From the NCBI GenBank assembly GCA_027482795.1, contig JAIXVS010000324.1:1-31234 (forward strand): a DNA stretch of 31,234 nt, read 5' to 3'. Shown piece by piece: positions 1-8,264 of this stretch. The stretch is from Rhodobacter sp. (GTDB lineage Bacteria > Pseudomonadota > Alphaproteobacteria > Rhodobacterales > Rhodobacteraceae). Position 1 is the stretch's first letter; the number at the start of each line of letters is the position of its first letter. The position numbers were made by a program, and so were the translations under genes. Under the pieces are notes generated by a model, which saw only the letters and a program-made list of their open reading frames with translations, did not search any database and had not been told where the DNA came from.

Positions 1-969
1 GCGATCAATTGCTTGGAACACGATGGTTTGGGTGCTGTCCAAAGGCCCGCCGTTTGTCATCACGTCAATCTGCGCAAACAGGCCAAAGGCTTGCATCGTG
101 ATCACGATCAGGATCAGCACGGCAGTGTTGCGCAGGCCTGGCCAAGTGATGAAACGGAACACCTGCCATTTGGACGCGCCCTCAATCGCCGCCGCCTCGT
201 ACAGCGTGGGCGAGATGGTTTGCAGCCCCGACAGCCAGATCACCATGTGAAAGCCCACCGCCTGCCAAATGGACATGGCAATGATTGCGCCCAGCGCCGT
301 GGATGGGTCGCCCAGCCAATCGACGGGTGGGATCAGCCCAAAACTGAGCGCGCCCAAAATGTTGTTCAAAAGCCCCGACGATCCGTCATAAATCAGTTTC
401 CACAGCAGCGAGACGACGACAATCGACACCACAACAGGCATGAAATAAATCGCGCGAAACACATTGATGCCGCGCAGGCGTTGGTTGATTAGCAGCGCTA
501 GGCCCAGCGCAAGGCCCGCCTGCAATGGGGCCACAACCAACACGAATAAAAACGTGTTCACAATCGCAATCATAAACACCACATCGCGCGCAAGCACAAA
601 GGTGCGCGCATCACCGCCAAAGGGTGTGTCAAAGGCGAACCATTCGCGCATACCGTCCAACTGGGGGTAATCGGGGTTTTTGCGGGTAAAGCTGCGCAGG
701 GCGGGATATTCAACCGCGCCATCTTTCATCACCACCGCGCCCGCATCATCGCGCACAGGGTCAAGCGTAAGCATCGACACGCCCAAAAGCTGGCTATAAT
801 TGGCAAGCCCTGTAAATTCGGTTGGGTTGGGCGAAACAAGGCGTTGATTTGTAAACGAAAGTGCAATGGCAAAGAAAAAGGGAAAGATCACAAAGGCCGC
901 AATCAGCGTGACCGCAGGCCCCGCCATCAGCCAGCCCGTACCGTTTGATCTGGTGAATTTCGATGCCAT
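1..969 (-). CDS. MalF-type sugar ABC transporter permease (3' end cut by window edge)
   Basis: Inner-membrane permease of a CUT1-type carbohydrate ABC importer; it forms the channel with a second permease and an ATPase that would lie beyond the window. The frame is open from the ATG at 969 to base 1, 323 codons. A first membrane segment (TGWLMAGPAVTLIAAF) is followed by a periplasmic loop of about 80 residues, then several hydrophobic segments. Near the end is the EAA loop, EAAAIEGASKWQVF, which contacts the ATPase. Relatives usually continue about 40 residues after the GGPLDSTQTIVFQA stretch, so the C-terminus is missing. The start is supported by AAAAGGGG about 7 nt upstream. It lies 102 bp downstream of the binding-protein gene in the same direction. 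The substrate cannot be read from the sequence. Confidence 0.9.
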   Translation of the reverse strand, partial: MASKFTRSNGTGWLMAGPAVTLIAAFVIFPFFFAIALSFTNQRLVSPNPTEFTGLANYSQLLGVSMLTLDPVRDDAGAVVMKDGAVEYPALRSFTRKNPDYPQLDGMREWFAFDTPFGGDARTFVLARDVVFMIAIVNTFLFVLVVAPLQAGLALGLALLINQRLRGINVFRAIYFMPVVVSIVVVSLLWKLIYDGSSGLLNNILGALSFGLIPPVDWLGDPSTALGAIIAMSIWQAVGFHMVIWLSGLQTISPTLYEAAAIEGASKWQVFRFITWPGLRNTAVLILIVITMQAFGLFAQIDVMTNGGPLDSTQTIVFQAIDR

Positions 970-1038
970 GCGCGCGCCCCTTTTCATTTGGTTCCGCACG
1001 CACAGCAGGCAAGCGGGCCCACTGTGCGCTGGGAGGAT

Positions 1039-1062
1039 GGGCGCGCAGTTTCCCGCGCGCCC
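1039..1062 (-). promoter_or_regulatory. Stem-loop between binding-protein and permease genes
   Basis: GGGCGCGC (1039-1046) pairs perfectly with GCGCGCCC (1055-1062) around an 8-nt loop, just after the stop of the binding-protein gene. No T-run follows, so it is not a classic terminator. Such hairpins often protect the binding-protein mRNA or thin out transcription into the permease genes, giving more binding protein than permease; that role is inferred here. Confidence 0.6.
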
Positions 1063-1071
1063 GTTAGAACC

Positions 1072-2322
1072 TTAGTGACCGTAGCCGCTGTTCTTTTCGA
1101 TGTCGGCGTTGATTTCATCAACAGCGGCATCCAGCGTTGCAGCAACATCAGCGCCTTGGGCGATGTCAGCCAGTGCTTTTTCAAACACTTTGGCCTGAAC
1201 CACGTAACCAGGGGTGACAGGGCGCACCATGCCGAACTTGGACGAATAGGTTACAAAGTCAGCCAATGGGCCGCCAGCTTTGTAGTTATCGACCATTTCA
1301 GCAGCGGTTGGCGTTGCTGGGATCAGGCCAATGCCGTTCGAGAAGGCTGCCAGATACTTGTCATTCAAAGCGAACTCGATAAAGGCTGCTGCGCCTTCTG
1401 GGAACTTAGAGGTGGCCGAAACGCCGAACTGCCAGCTTGCTGCACCGATTTTTGGCCCATTGCCCAAATCTGGTGGGGGCAGGAACACGGTGTCAGGATG
1501 CGCCGACAGCGCGCCAAGTGCCGCCCAGTTGCCGTTCCACGAGAAGGCATATTTGCCCGAGGCAAAGCCCGAATCGCGGTCAGCGCCGTCTTGGGTTGCT
1601 TGGGCATAACCGCCCGTGAACAGACCTTGCCACCATGCGCCAAATTCCTGCGCAGCTTCGCCGTTCAGCGCGCCTTCAGCGGTTTTATAGGTGCTGCGAT
1701 CCACGATGTCGCCACCGAACGATTGCATCAGGGGCGAGAAGGCATAGGGGTACCATTCACCCGTCCAAGCGGTGCCCAGATCCAGCGCGAATTCATACTT
1801 GCCCGAAGCTTTTGCTGCATCCAGTGCCGCCATGAATTCGTCTTTGGTCCAAGGCGCGTCAACCGTTGGTTTGCGCAGGCCCAGTTCGTCCAAAATCGAC
1901 TGACGGGTGGTCAGCGCGATAGCTGCGTCCCACAGACCGATCGAATACAGCTGACCGTTCCAGATACCCTTGGTGCCTGGCAAGAAATTGGCGATTTTGC
2001 TTTCGTCAATTTTCAGCGGTTGCATATAGCCAGCCCATGCCCAGTTCGGCATATTCGGGCCGTCAACGTCCAAGATATCGGGCAGATTGCCTGCCAACGC
2101 GCCAGCCACGACCGAATCGTTATAGGCGGCTTGTGGGAAAGTTTGCAGTTCAACCTTCCAGTCTGTCTGTGCTGCGTTGAAGTCCGCAATCACTTCGTTA
2201 ATCAGCTTGAGTTCAACTTCGTTACCCGCGCCGTGATACCACATCGACAGCGTTTCGGTGGCATTTGCGGCAGATGCCCATGCCAGAATGGCGGCGCTGG
2301 CCACCAGTTTGCTAAACTTCAT
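1072..2322 (-). CDS. Sugar ABC transporter substrate-binding protein (CUT1, family 1)
   Basis: Periplasmic binding protein of 416 residues that captures a sugar and delivers it to the permease encoded downstream. It begins with a signal peptide, MKFSKLVASAAILAWASAANA, with likely cleavage after ANA. The mature protein opens with TETLSMWYHGAG, the usual first strand of family 1 solute-binding proteins, and carries LPDILDVDGPNMPNWAWAGY and the aromatic-rich stretch FSWNGNWAALG typical of sugar-binding clefts. Length fits the family. The ATG at 2322 is preceded by GGGAGG (2330-2335) with 7 nt spacing. This start lies inside the last codons of the LacI gene, an 11-bp overlap, so the two are likely translationally linked. 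Substrate not determined; oligosaccharide or glycoside uptake is plausible from the LacI partner. Confidence 0.93.
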   Translation of the reverse strand: MKFSKLVASAAILAWASAANATETLSMWYHGAGNEVELKLINEVIADFNAAQTDWKVELQTFPQAAYNDSVVAGALAGNLPDILDVDGPNMPNWAWAGYMQPLKIDESKIANFLPGTKGIWNGQLYSIGLWDAAIALTTRQSILDELGLRKPTVDAPWTKDEFMAALDAAKASGKYEFALDLGTAWTGEWYPYAFSPLMQSFGGDIVDRSTYKTAEGALNGEAAQEFGAWWQGLFTGGYAQATQDGADRDSGFASGKYAFSWNGNWAALGALSAHPDTVFLPPPDLGNGPKIGAASWQFGVSATSKFPEGAAAFIEFALNDKYLAAFSNGIGLIPATPTAAEMVDNYKAGGPLADFVTYSSKFGMVRPVTPGYVVQAKVFEKALADIAQGADVAATLDAAVDEINADIEKNSGYGH

Positions 2323-3424
2323 CGGTCTTCCTCCCGTTGGGTTTCATGTGTAAAACATTGGTAGGGCGCATTTCGGCAACCGAGGCGCGCCACAGCACAG
2401 GCCCTGCTACACAAACAGGGCTTTGGGTTGGCGGGGGGGCGCTGGTTTGCGCCTCCTCTCCCGCAATCAGGGACAACAAACGCTCGCCCGCGCGAACGCC
2501 CATTGCATTATAAGGCAAATCTACCGTGGTCAGCGGCGGATACAGGGTTTCGGCAATGACGCGGTAATTGTCAAAGCCTGCAACGCCAATCTCGTCTGGC
2601 ACGCGGCGGCCCATGGTGCGCAAAATGCCGTATACCATCAGCGCCATTTGATCGTTGCCGCAGCAAATCACGGTGGGCGGGCTTGCAAGGCGCAACATGC
2701 GGTCAATCGAATCCCACAGCAGTTGCGGCCCCGCTTCGGGCAGGTCAAAATTGGTATGGGCAAACAGGGCGGGGTCATAGGGAATGCCCGCCTGCGCCAG
2801 CGCCTCGCGGTAGCCTTGCGGGCGCAGTTGCCCCGCCACCATATCGGCCCGCAGCGCCAGATAGCCAATGCGGCGATGGCCCGCGCCAATCAGGCGGCGG
2901 ACAAGTTCGTATTGCCCGCGCTTGTCATCTGGCAAAATCGCAGGCGTGCCTTTGCTGTCAAAGCAATTGACCAGAACAAGCGGCGTATCTTCGGGAAGCT
3001 GTGGCAGTGATACTTCTTGGTGGTATTCTGCCACATAAATCAGCCCTTCGACGCGGTGCGACAGGAAGGTGTCAATCAGCGGGGCCACCCGGTCTTGGCG
3101 CCCTGCGGTATCGGCGATCATCACTGTCATGCCGCTGGTTTCCAGCGCGCGCTGGATGCCCTGCACGATGAACAGATCGGGCAAGCCTTGCTGTTTGTGG
3201 TTCAGACCCGTGGTCGAGATTGCCCCCGTGATCAGCCCGATAATTCCAGATTTTTGCGCCCGCATCATCCGCGCGGCGTTCGAGCGCACAAAGCCAAGGG
3301 CGCGCATAGCGTCTTCCACCGCTGCGCGGGTTTTATCCCCCACAGGCCCATCGCCGTTCATCACGCGGCTGACAGTTTTGGGCGAGACGCCAGCATGTTT
3401 GGCGACATCGTATATGGTAGCCAT
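2312..3424 (-). CDS. LacI-family transcriptional repressor
   Basis: Sugar-responsive DNA-binding regulator, 370 residues. The N-terminal helix-turn-helix and hinge are clear: MATIYDVAKHAGVSPKTVSR followed by VMNGDGPV. The rest is a periplasmic-binding-protein-like sensor domain with GIIGLITGAIS, VICCGNDQMALMVYGIL and VGVAGFDNY-type segments. A short C-terminal tail of about 30 residues after the sensor fold runs into the next gene. The ATG at 3424 has a G-rich ribosome site (GGGGGG) about 5 nt upstream. It probably controls the binding-protein and permease genes and itself through the double operator at 3513-3540. The effector is not known. Confidence 0.93.
   Translation of the reverse strand: MATIYDVAKHAGVSPKTVSRVMNGDGPVGDKTRAAVEDAMRALGFVRSNAARMMRAQKSGIIGLITGAISTTGLNHKQQGLPDLFIVQGIQRALETSGMTVMIADTAGRQDRVAPLIDTFLSHRVEGLIYVAEYHQEVSLPQLPEDTPLVLVNCFDSKGTPAILPDDKRGQYELVRRLIGAGHRRIGYLALRADMVAGQLRPQGYREALAQAGIPYDPALFAHTNFDLPEAGPQLLWDSIDRMLRLASPPTVICCGNDQMALMVYGILRTMGRRVPDEIGVAGFDNYRVIAETLYPPLTTVDLPYNAMGVRAGERLLSLIAGEEAQTSAPPPTQSPVCVAGPVLWRASVAEMRPTNVLHMKPNGRKTDEV
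2330..2335 (-). promoter_or_regulatory. Ribosome binding site of the binding-protein gene, inside lacI-like CDS
   Basis: GGGAGG read on the minus strand, 7 nt before the ATG at 2322. It lies within the last codons of the upstream regulator gene and fixes the start of the overlapping binding-protein gene. Confidence 0.7.
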
Positions 3425-3512
3425 TGATCCCCCCTTTTGGCCAGCCGATCAGGCTGCGCCGATACCCCTGCCCCTTGCCTAGCCCCCTCTCCCAAGGGTT
3501 ATGCCGACTCAG

Positions 3513-3540
3513 TGACACCGATATCATGACATCGGTGTCA
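3513..3540. promoter_or_regulatory. Double LacI-type operator
   Basis: Two 14-bp boxes abut exactly: TGACACCGATATCA (3513-3526) and TGACATCGGTGTCA (3527-3540). Each has the central CG and TGA...TCA ends typical of LacI-family operators. The outer arms also form one perfect 10-bp inverted repeat, TGACACCGAT with ATCGGTGTCA, around 8 bp. It lies 89 bp upstream of the LacI-family gene start, so autoregulation and control of the downstream transporter genes is the simple reading. Confidence 0.75.
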
Positions 3541-3635
3541 TGAATGGAAGCGGGTTGTCAAATGGTTTTTCGACTCTGCTGCTTTTGCGGGCGAAATCGC
3601 TGGCCCAAGCGCGGCGTTTGGCAGTGCCGCTTGGC

Positions 3636-4763
3636 TTAGCTGCGTTTGCGAACTGGCGCGGCCACCACCACCATCAGGCCCGCAAGGGCTGCCACGCCCC
3701 AGAAGAGCCCGCCATTTTCCCATAGGGTCATAGTTTGCGCGTTGTAAAGCGGCCCCAGCATGGCCGCGATGGCATATATTGTGCCAAACCCCATATTCGC
3801 ATGCAGAAGTTCTTCGCCCTGAAACTGCACCGCCAAATGGCTAAGCCCCGCGATATACAGCGCCCCAAACGCCGCCCCGCAGACCATCAGCAGCGCCAAA
3901 AATGTCGCCTGATGCGCAGGATCAACGACCGACACAGCAATCATGCCCAGCGCGCCAAGGCTTGCGGCAATGGCAACCATGGGCTGCGCACCAATTCGGT
4001 CGGCGGCCATTCCGCCCGCAATCGGGCCTATCAGCGCGCCCAGCAGTGATACGGTGACAGCGCTGGCTGCCGGACCTTCGCCCATGCCCTGTTGCAGAAC
4101 ATATACGGGCAGCATGGCAGCGGGCAAATCCTCGTACACGCCATAGGTAAAGACTGCCATCGCGCTGATCGGTACGGCCCAAGCGAAGGCGACGAGTTTG
4201 GTCATGCTAAATGATTTTGGAGCCAAGATTTGTGGCGCAATCGGCCACATGAATCCCAGCAGAAAAATGGCCAAAAGCCCCGCCATCACTGCGCCGAACT
4301 GAACCATATCATTTTGCAAAACGGGCAGCAGTAATGAGCCCAAAATCAACCCGCCAAGGAACATCACGTTATAAATGCCCAGCCAGCGCCCGCGCGCGTG
4401 CGGCGGTGCAGTGGCGGTAATGGCATATTCAATGCAGCGGAAAAATAACCCCATCGCGCCGCCAAAGACAAACCGCAACCCCACCCAAACGGGCGGCGAT
4501 TGCACCAGCCAAAACCCCGCCCATGCCAAAGCCGCAGCGCCCAGCAAGACCAGCGTCAATGCGGGTAGCGAGATTTTGCGTAAAATCACAGGGATCAGCG
4601 GCGTTCCAATCAACCAACCCAGCGCAGGCATTGCGGCAATCAGACCGATGATCTGCGTCGATGCCCCCATATCAACCAGCGCGAATGACAGCAGCGGAAA
4701 GCTAATTCCATAGGCGGTGCTGAGGAGAAAAACTTGTGGAAATAATCGATAAGCACTGATCAT
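3636..4763 (-). CDS. MFS transporter
   Basis: Inner-membrane major facilitator superfamily protein, 375 residues, with about 11-12 hydrophobic segments. The N-half shows a typical start, MISAYRLFPQVFLLSTAYGI, and a loop GRWLGIYNVMFLGGLILGS; the C-half has GPIAGGMAADRIGAQPMVAI, the usual second-half cytoplasmic loop region with D-R-G-like residues. It is slightly short for the family. It reads in the same direction as the LacI and transporter genes, but the operator region lies between them, so it is probably a separate unit. Substrate unknown: it could import a sugar breakdown product or export a compound. The ATG at 4763 has no strong ribosome site. Confidence 0.85.
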   Translation of the reverse strand: MISAYRLFPQVFLLSTAYGISFPLLSFALVDMGASTQIIGLIAAMPALGWLIGTPLIPVILRKISLPALTLVLLGAAALAWAGFWLVQSPPVWVGLRFVFGGAMGLFFRCIEYAITATAPPHARGRWLGIYNVMFLGGLILGSLLLPVLQNDMVQFGAVMAGLLAIFLLGFMWPIAPQILAPKSFSMTKLVAFAWAVPISAMAVFTYGVYEDLPAAMLPVYVLQQGMGEGPAASAVTVSLLGALIGPIAGGMAADRIGAQPMVAIAASLGALGMIAVSVVDPAHQATFLALLMVCGAAFGALYIAGLSHLAVQFQGEELLHANMGFGTIYAIAAMLGPLYNAQTMTLWENGGLFWGVAALAGLMVVVAAPVRKRS

Positions 4764-5253
4764 TCGTTATATTCTGCTTTCCCAATGAACACACCGCAGG
4801 CCTTGGTGACGATGCCAAGCGAAATGGTTAATCGAAGACAGAACGTCTGGCAAACATTTTGAGGCGAAGATCAAACCAGAGCGCCCAATTAGATACCTAG
4901 CGTTTGCGATTCTAAAGCGAGGAAGCTGTTCGTCATGCGGGCCCATGGGGGAATATCCCCATTGATCTGACGGCAATCTCTTGCCTAATGGCATAGGGTT
5001 GAACGTGTGCCCAGCGGGGCGTTTGAATGCGGGGGTTGAAATATAGCATTGCCAGCCTGAGCAGGCGCGCTAGGTTAGGGGCAAAAGCGCGTGGTGACAA
5101 AAGGCATAGGCCGCCCTTAGCCAGCACCGTGGATGGGGGCGCAAGCGGAATAAACGCGCTGGGGCAACGGTGACCTCCCTGCTAGAATTCAGGCGGTAGT
5201 TAAATGATGGCCAGATAACTGGCGTAAAAGAAGACGTGTTTTTTCGGGGTTTT
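4764..5253. other. Intergenic region upstream of the tandem luxR genes
   Basis: About 490 bp between the divergent MFS and luxR-type genes. Short open frames here look like chance. It contains the 18-bp palindrome at 4945-4962 and a short inverted repeat GCCAGATAACTGGC (5210-5223) just before the luxR start. I see no tRNA and no clear terminator. Confidence 0.5.
4945..4962. promoter_or_regulatory. 18-bp palindromic box, copy A
   Basis: ATGGGGGAATATCCCCAT, with ATGGGG and CCCCAT as perfect arms. It is the most upstream of four similar boxes in the window. It lies about 290 bp before the first luxR-type gene and 182 bp before the divergent MFS gene, so its target is less clear than for the other copies. 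Confidence 0.6.
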
Positions 5254-6006
5254 ATGCCAAAGCAACTTCAGTCCAAACTTGCGAAGTTTTCCGAAGATTT
5301 GGCCCGCAAGGGCGATCCCTTTGGAAAGTTCGATATTTTTCTGAAAGACTTTGGCGTCAAGGGTTATTCCTACGGCTTTGCGGTGCTGCGCGCCGAGATG
5401 GCGCGCGAAGATCGCACGAAATCGGTTTTCTTTACCCATAGCTTTTCGCGGCAATGGGAAGATGAAATTGGGTCTGGCCCGTTTTTGGATTTAGACCCTG
5501 CTATCGATCAATTGATGAGCGGCACCGCCATTTACGAATGGGCGCCGCCCAACCAATCCAAGCTATTGCAAGACCTGCCCAAATTGCAGCGCCGTCAGGT
5601 CGAGGCGGAACTGGATATGGGCATGAACTATGGCGTGACGTTGCCGCTGATGTTGGGCAAGACGGGGTTTTCGGGGATGGGCCTGTGGTTTGAAAACCTA
5701 CCCTCTGCCGAGGCGTTTCGCAAAGAATGGGCCGAATTTGGCCCCACCTTGATGAAAGCGGGGCATTTGCTGGATAGCTATGTGCGCAAAGATCATCCCA
5801 ACCTGATGGTGGGCCTATCGCGGCGCGAGATTGACTGCCTAAACCTGCTGCTGGGCGGGTATCGTGCGAACGAGATTTGCTTTAAGTTGGGCATTTCCGA
5901 AAAGACTTTGGAAAAGCATGTTCTGCACGCGCGGACAAAGCTAAAAGCCCATACCCGCGATCAGGCTTTGGCCAAGGCAATCCTTATGGGTTTGATAACG
6001 TTGTAA
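5254..6006 (+). CDS. LuxR-type transcriptional regulator, first of a tandem pair
   Basis: Probable DNA-binding regulator of 250 residues. The C-terminal third is a clear LuxR/FixJ helix-turn-helix, GLSRREIDCLNLLLGGYRAN then LGISEKTLEKHVLHARTKL. The N-terminal two thirds resemble the acyl-homoserine-lactone-binding domain: QWEDEIGSGPFLDLDP gives the conserved Trp and Asp-Pro, and YEW matches the third aromatic site, but the Tyr usually four residues after the first Trp is Ile here. No luxI synthase is present, so it is a solo; its ligand may not be a standard lactone. I chose the ATG at 5254, which fits the length of its paralogue; a GTG at 5236 would add six residues. It is followed 11 bp later by its paralogue. 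Confidence 0.88.
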   Translation: MPKQLQSKLAKFSEDLARKGDPFGKFDIFLKDFGVKGYSYGFAVLRAEMAREDRTKSVFFTHSFSRQWEDEIGSGPFLDLDPAIDQLMSGTAIYEWAPPNQSKLLQDLPKLQRRQVEAELDMGMNYGVTLPLMLGKTGFSGMGLWFENLPSAEAFRKEWAEFGPTLMKAGHLLDSYVRKDHPNLMVGLSRREIDCLNLLLGGYRANEICFKLGISEKTLEKHVLHARTKLKAHTRDQALAKAILMGLITL

Positions 6007-6017
6007 AAGATGGCTCC

Positions 6018-6779
6018 ATGATGAACATTGCCCCCGCAATCGACCCTTTGTTGACAGACTTTTCCGCCAGCCTTGCGCAGGGTGCAGACCCTTTTGCGGC
6101 GCTGGAACAGGTTCACGCCCAGCGCGGCGTGCGCGGGTTTCGCTATGGCTACTTTTTGCTGCGGGCCGATGTGGATTTGCCTGGCAAAACCAAACGTTAT
6201 TTCACCGCCGATAACATGCCTGCGGAATGGCGCGATAGCGTGGGCGCGGGCGAATTTGTGGACAATGACGTGGTGATTGACGCGATGGAAATGGGCGCGG
6301 AAAGCTTTGATTGGTTTCCGCCAGGCTTTCGCGATGTGATGCGCGCCATGCAACCCGCCCAGCGCCGCCAGATCGAGGCAGAGCTGGATATGGGCATGAT
6401 GTATGGCATGTCCCTTTCCTTGAGCGGGGCGACTGGGCAGTTTTCCAGTATGGGCATGTGGTTTGCAGACCAAAGCAGCCGCAGGGCGTTTGACCGCGAT
6501 TGGCAGCAGTTTGGCCCATCGCTGCACATAGCGGCGCAAGTGTTTGACACCCATCTGCGCAAAACCGCGCCCAACACGCTGATCGGCCTATCCCCGCGCG
6601 AGGTGGACTGCCTGTGCTATCTGGTGTGCGGCCTGCGCCCTGCCCAGATCAGCGACCGATTGGGCATTTCGGAAAAGACCTTTGAAAAGCATATCAGCAG
6701 TGCCAAAACCAAACTGCGCGCCCGCACGCGCGATCAGGCCGTAGCAAAGGCCATTGTCGCAGGGGTTTTGCCGCTATAG
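6018..6779 (+). CDS. LuxR-type transcriptional regulator, second of a tandem pair
   Basis: Paralogue of the preceding gene, 253 residues, a little under half identical by eye, including the shared string EAELDMGM and the whole C-terminal helix-turn-helix (LSPREVDCLCYLVCGLRPAQ, LGISEKTFEKHISSAKTKLR). In the putative ligand pocket the first Trp (EWRDSVGAG) and the FDW aromatic remain, but the usual Tyr is Val and the Asp-Pro pair reads Asp-Val. This copy is therefore further from a canonical lactone sensor than its neighbour. Two ATGs stand side by side at 6018 and 6021; either may be used. It is probably cotranscribed with the first copy, and the 3' end faces the convergent O-antigen-ligase-like gene only 9 bp away. 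Confidence 0.88.
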   Translation: MMNIAPAIDPLLTDFSASLAQGADPFAALEQVHAQRGVRGFRYGYFLLRADVDLPGKTKRYFTADNMPAEWRDSVGAGEFVDNDVVIDAMEMGAESFDWFPPGFRDVMRAMQPAQRRQIEAELDMGMMYGMSLSLSGATGQFSSMGMWFADQSSRRAFDRDWQQFGPSLHIAAQVFDTHLRKTAPNTLIGLSPREVDCLCYLVCGLRPAQISDRLGISEKTFEKHISSAKTKLRARTRDQAVAKAIVAGVLPL

Positions 6780-6788
6780 CGCGCGGAT

Positions 6789-8264
6789 TTATGTGCCGCT
6801 GCCTGTGGTATACACGCGGTGGCCTTTGCGGTGGCGCGGGGTTATGCCCAGCGCAACAATGGCCAAAAACAGCACCACATTGGCGGGCATCTCAAGGCTG
6901 AAATCCACCGTGCTATGCACCGCCTGCGAGGTGATAACCGCAACCGCCGCAACTGGCAGCGCATAATCAAAGGTGCGATTGCGCAGCAGTTTCCACGCAC
7001 GCAGCAGGGCAAGCGCGCAGATGATTATCGGGATGGAACCCACAATCAGCCCCAATTCAAACCAATGGCTTAGATAGGTGGAATGCGCGCGATCCCAAGT
7101 TAAAAGGCTTGCCGTTGCCTCGCCCCCCGCCCATTCAAACGCGGGGCGAAATGCATCAAATCCAAAGCCCAGCAATGGCCGCTCCGCGATTTGGGCGATA
7201 ACGGCGCGGTAGACTTCGGTGCGCCCCCCTGAATCGCGGTCAACAAAGAAACTGCGCCATGCCAAATCTTGCCCCACGGCGAAAATGCCAATCACGCCAA
7301 GGATCAGCGCCACTGTCCCTGCGATAAACAGTGCGCGCAGCAGCGACGCGCGCGCCTTGATCCGCATCAGCAAAAAGCTGATCACCATGCCAACGCCCGC
7401 AGCAAACACGCCCATGCGCGAGGCTGTGGCCAGAAGCGCCACCCAAATCACCATAACGCCTAGCCCCATCAGGGCCGCGTCCATCAGATCAGATGACACC
7501 AGCCCCTGCGCGCGGGCCTTGCGCCGCGAGGGGTTGTCGATACGGTCTTGCAACAGCGAAAACCCCATTACCGCGCCCATGGCCATAAACGAGGCAAAGG
7601 AATTGCGATTCACGAATGTACCCGTTGCCACGCCCAAATAGGCAGATTTATCTGCGCCCCAAATATGAATGTCGCCCAGCAAGTTCAGCGCGATCAGCGC
7701 CCAAACGGCATGAACCACAATCGCCCAAAATATCCATGTGCCAATGCTTTGCGCGCGCGACGTGCGGCCCGCCACTTCAATCGCAAGCAGCATGAACACG
7801 ATATACCCTGCAAAGCGTAGCGCCGCCAAAACCGAGGCGCTGGGCAGCACGCTGATATAAGGCTGGGACAATTGCGCAACATCTGGCGCTGCGGGAAAGG
7901 CGATGTTTACAGGCAAATACCCCTGCACCAGTGCCCATGTTGGCACCACCAAAGCTGCGGCAAACATCGGCCAAAACCGCCACGAAATCAACATCCGCGC
8001 AGGGTCAAGTCGCCGCCCGATTATGACATACAGCGCCGCAACTAATGCTGTAAGTCCAACCCAAGACAGCCATAAAACGGGGCGGTTCATGCCCACTGGC
8101 ACAGCGCATAGCGCCGCTGAGGCCACTATATATCCTGCGCCATACCCGTTCATCCGCCGATAGGCTTCTTGACCCGCGTCAGGTGCTGCGATCGCCACAC
8201 GCAAGGGCCGGCCAGTATCGACCAATTCGATGTCGCGGTCGGTTTCGTCCAATTGGTTTGTCAT
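6789..8264 (-). CDS. O-antigen ligase / Wzy-like polymerase family membrane protein
   Basis: Polytopic inner-membrane protein of 491 residues with about 11-12 hydrophobic segments. The Wzy_C-type signature is present: GTFVNRNSFASFMAMGAVMG in the middle and, after a large periplasmic loop, GFGFDAFRPAFEWAGG with AHSTYLSHWFELGLIVGSI. Proteins of this family join polysaccharide chains to lipid or polymerise repeat units. The first about 45 residues are cytoplasmic and charged. It starts in a 4-bp overlap with the upstream small-protein gene. A second Wzy-like protein is encoded at 24282, so this one may be the ligase or act on another polymer. Ligase and polymerase cannot be told apart from sequence alone. 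Confidence 0.82.
   Translation of the reverse strand: MTNQLDETDRDIELVDTGRPLRVAIAAPDAGQEAYRRMNGYGAGYIVASAALCAVPVGMNRPVLWLSWVGLTALVAALYVIIGRRLDPARMLISWRFWPMFAAALVVPTWALVQGYLPVNIAFPAAPDVAQLSQPYISVLPSASVLAALRFAGYIVFMLLAIEVAGRTSRAQSIGTWIFWAIVVHAVWALIALNLLGDIHIWGADKSAYLGVATGTFVNRNSFASFMAMGAVMGFSLLQDRIDNPSRRKARAQGLVSSDLMDAALMGLGVMVIWVALLATASRMGVFAAGVGMVISFLLMRIKARASLLRALFIAGTVALILGVIGIFAVGQDLAWRSFFVDRDSGGRTEVYRAVIAQIAERPLLGFGFDAFRPAFEWAGGEATASLLTWDRAHSTYLSHWFELGLIVGSIPIIICALALLRAWKLLRNRTFDYALPVAAVAVITSQAVHSTVDFSLEMPANVVLFLAIVALGITPRHRKGHRVYTTGSGT

Noticed and set aside
988..2364. Open frame of 458 codons on the plus strand
   Set aside because: It is the shadow of the clear binding-protein gene on the other strand; its translation has no family character.
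5210..5223. GCCAGATAACTGGC as a lux box
   Set aside because: Arms of only 5 bp and no match to the usual 20-bp lux-box layout; kept only as a weak possible operator.
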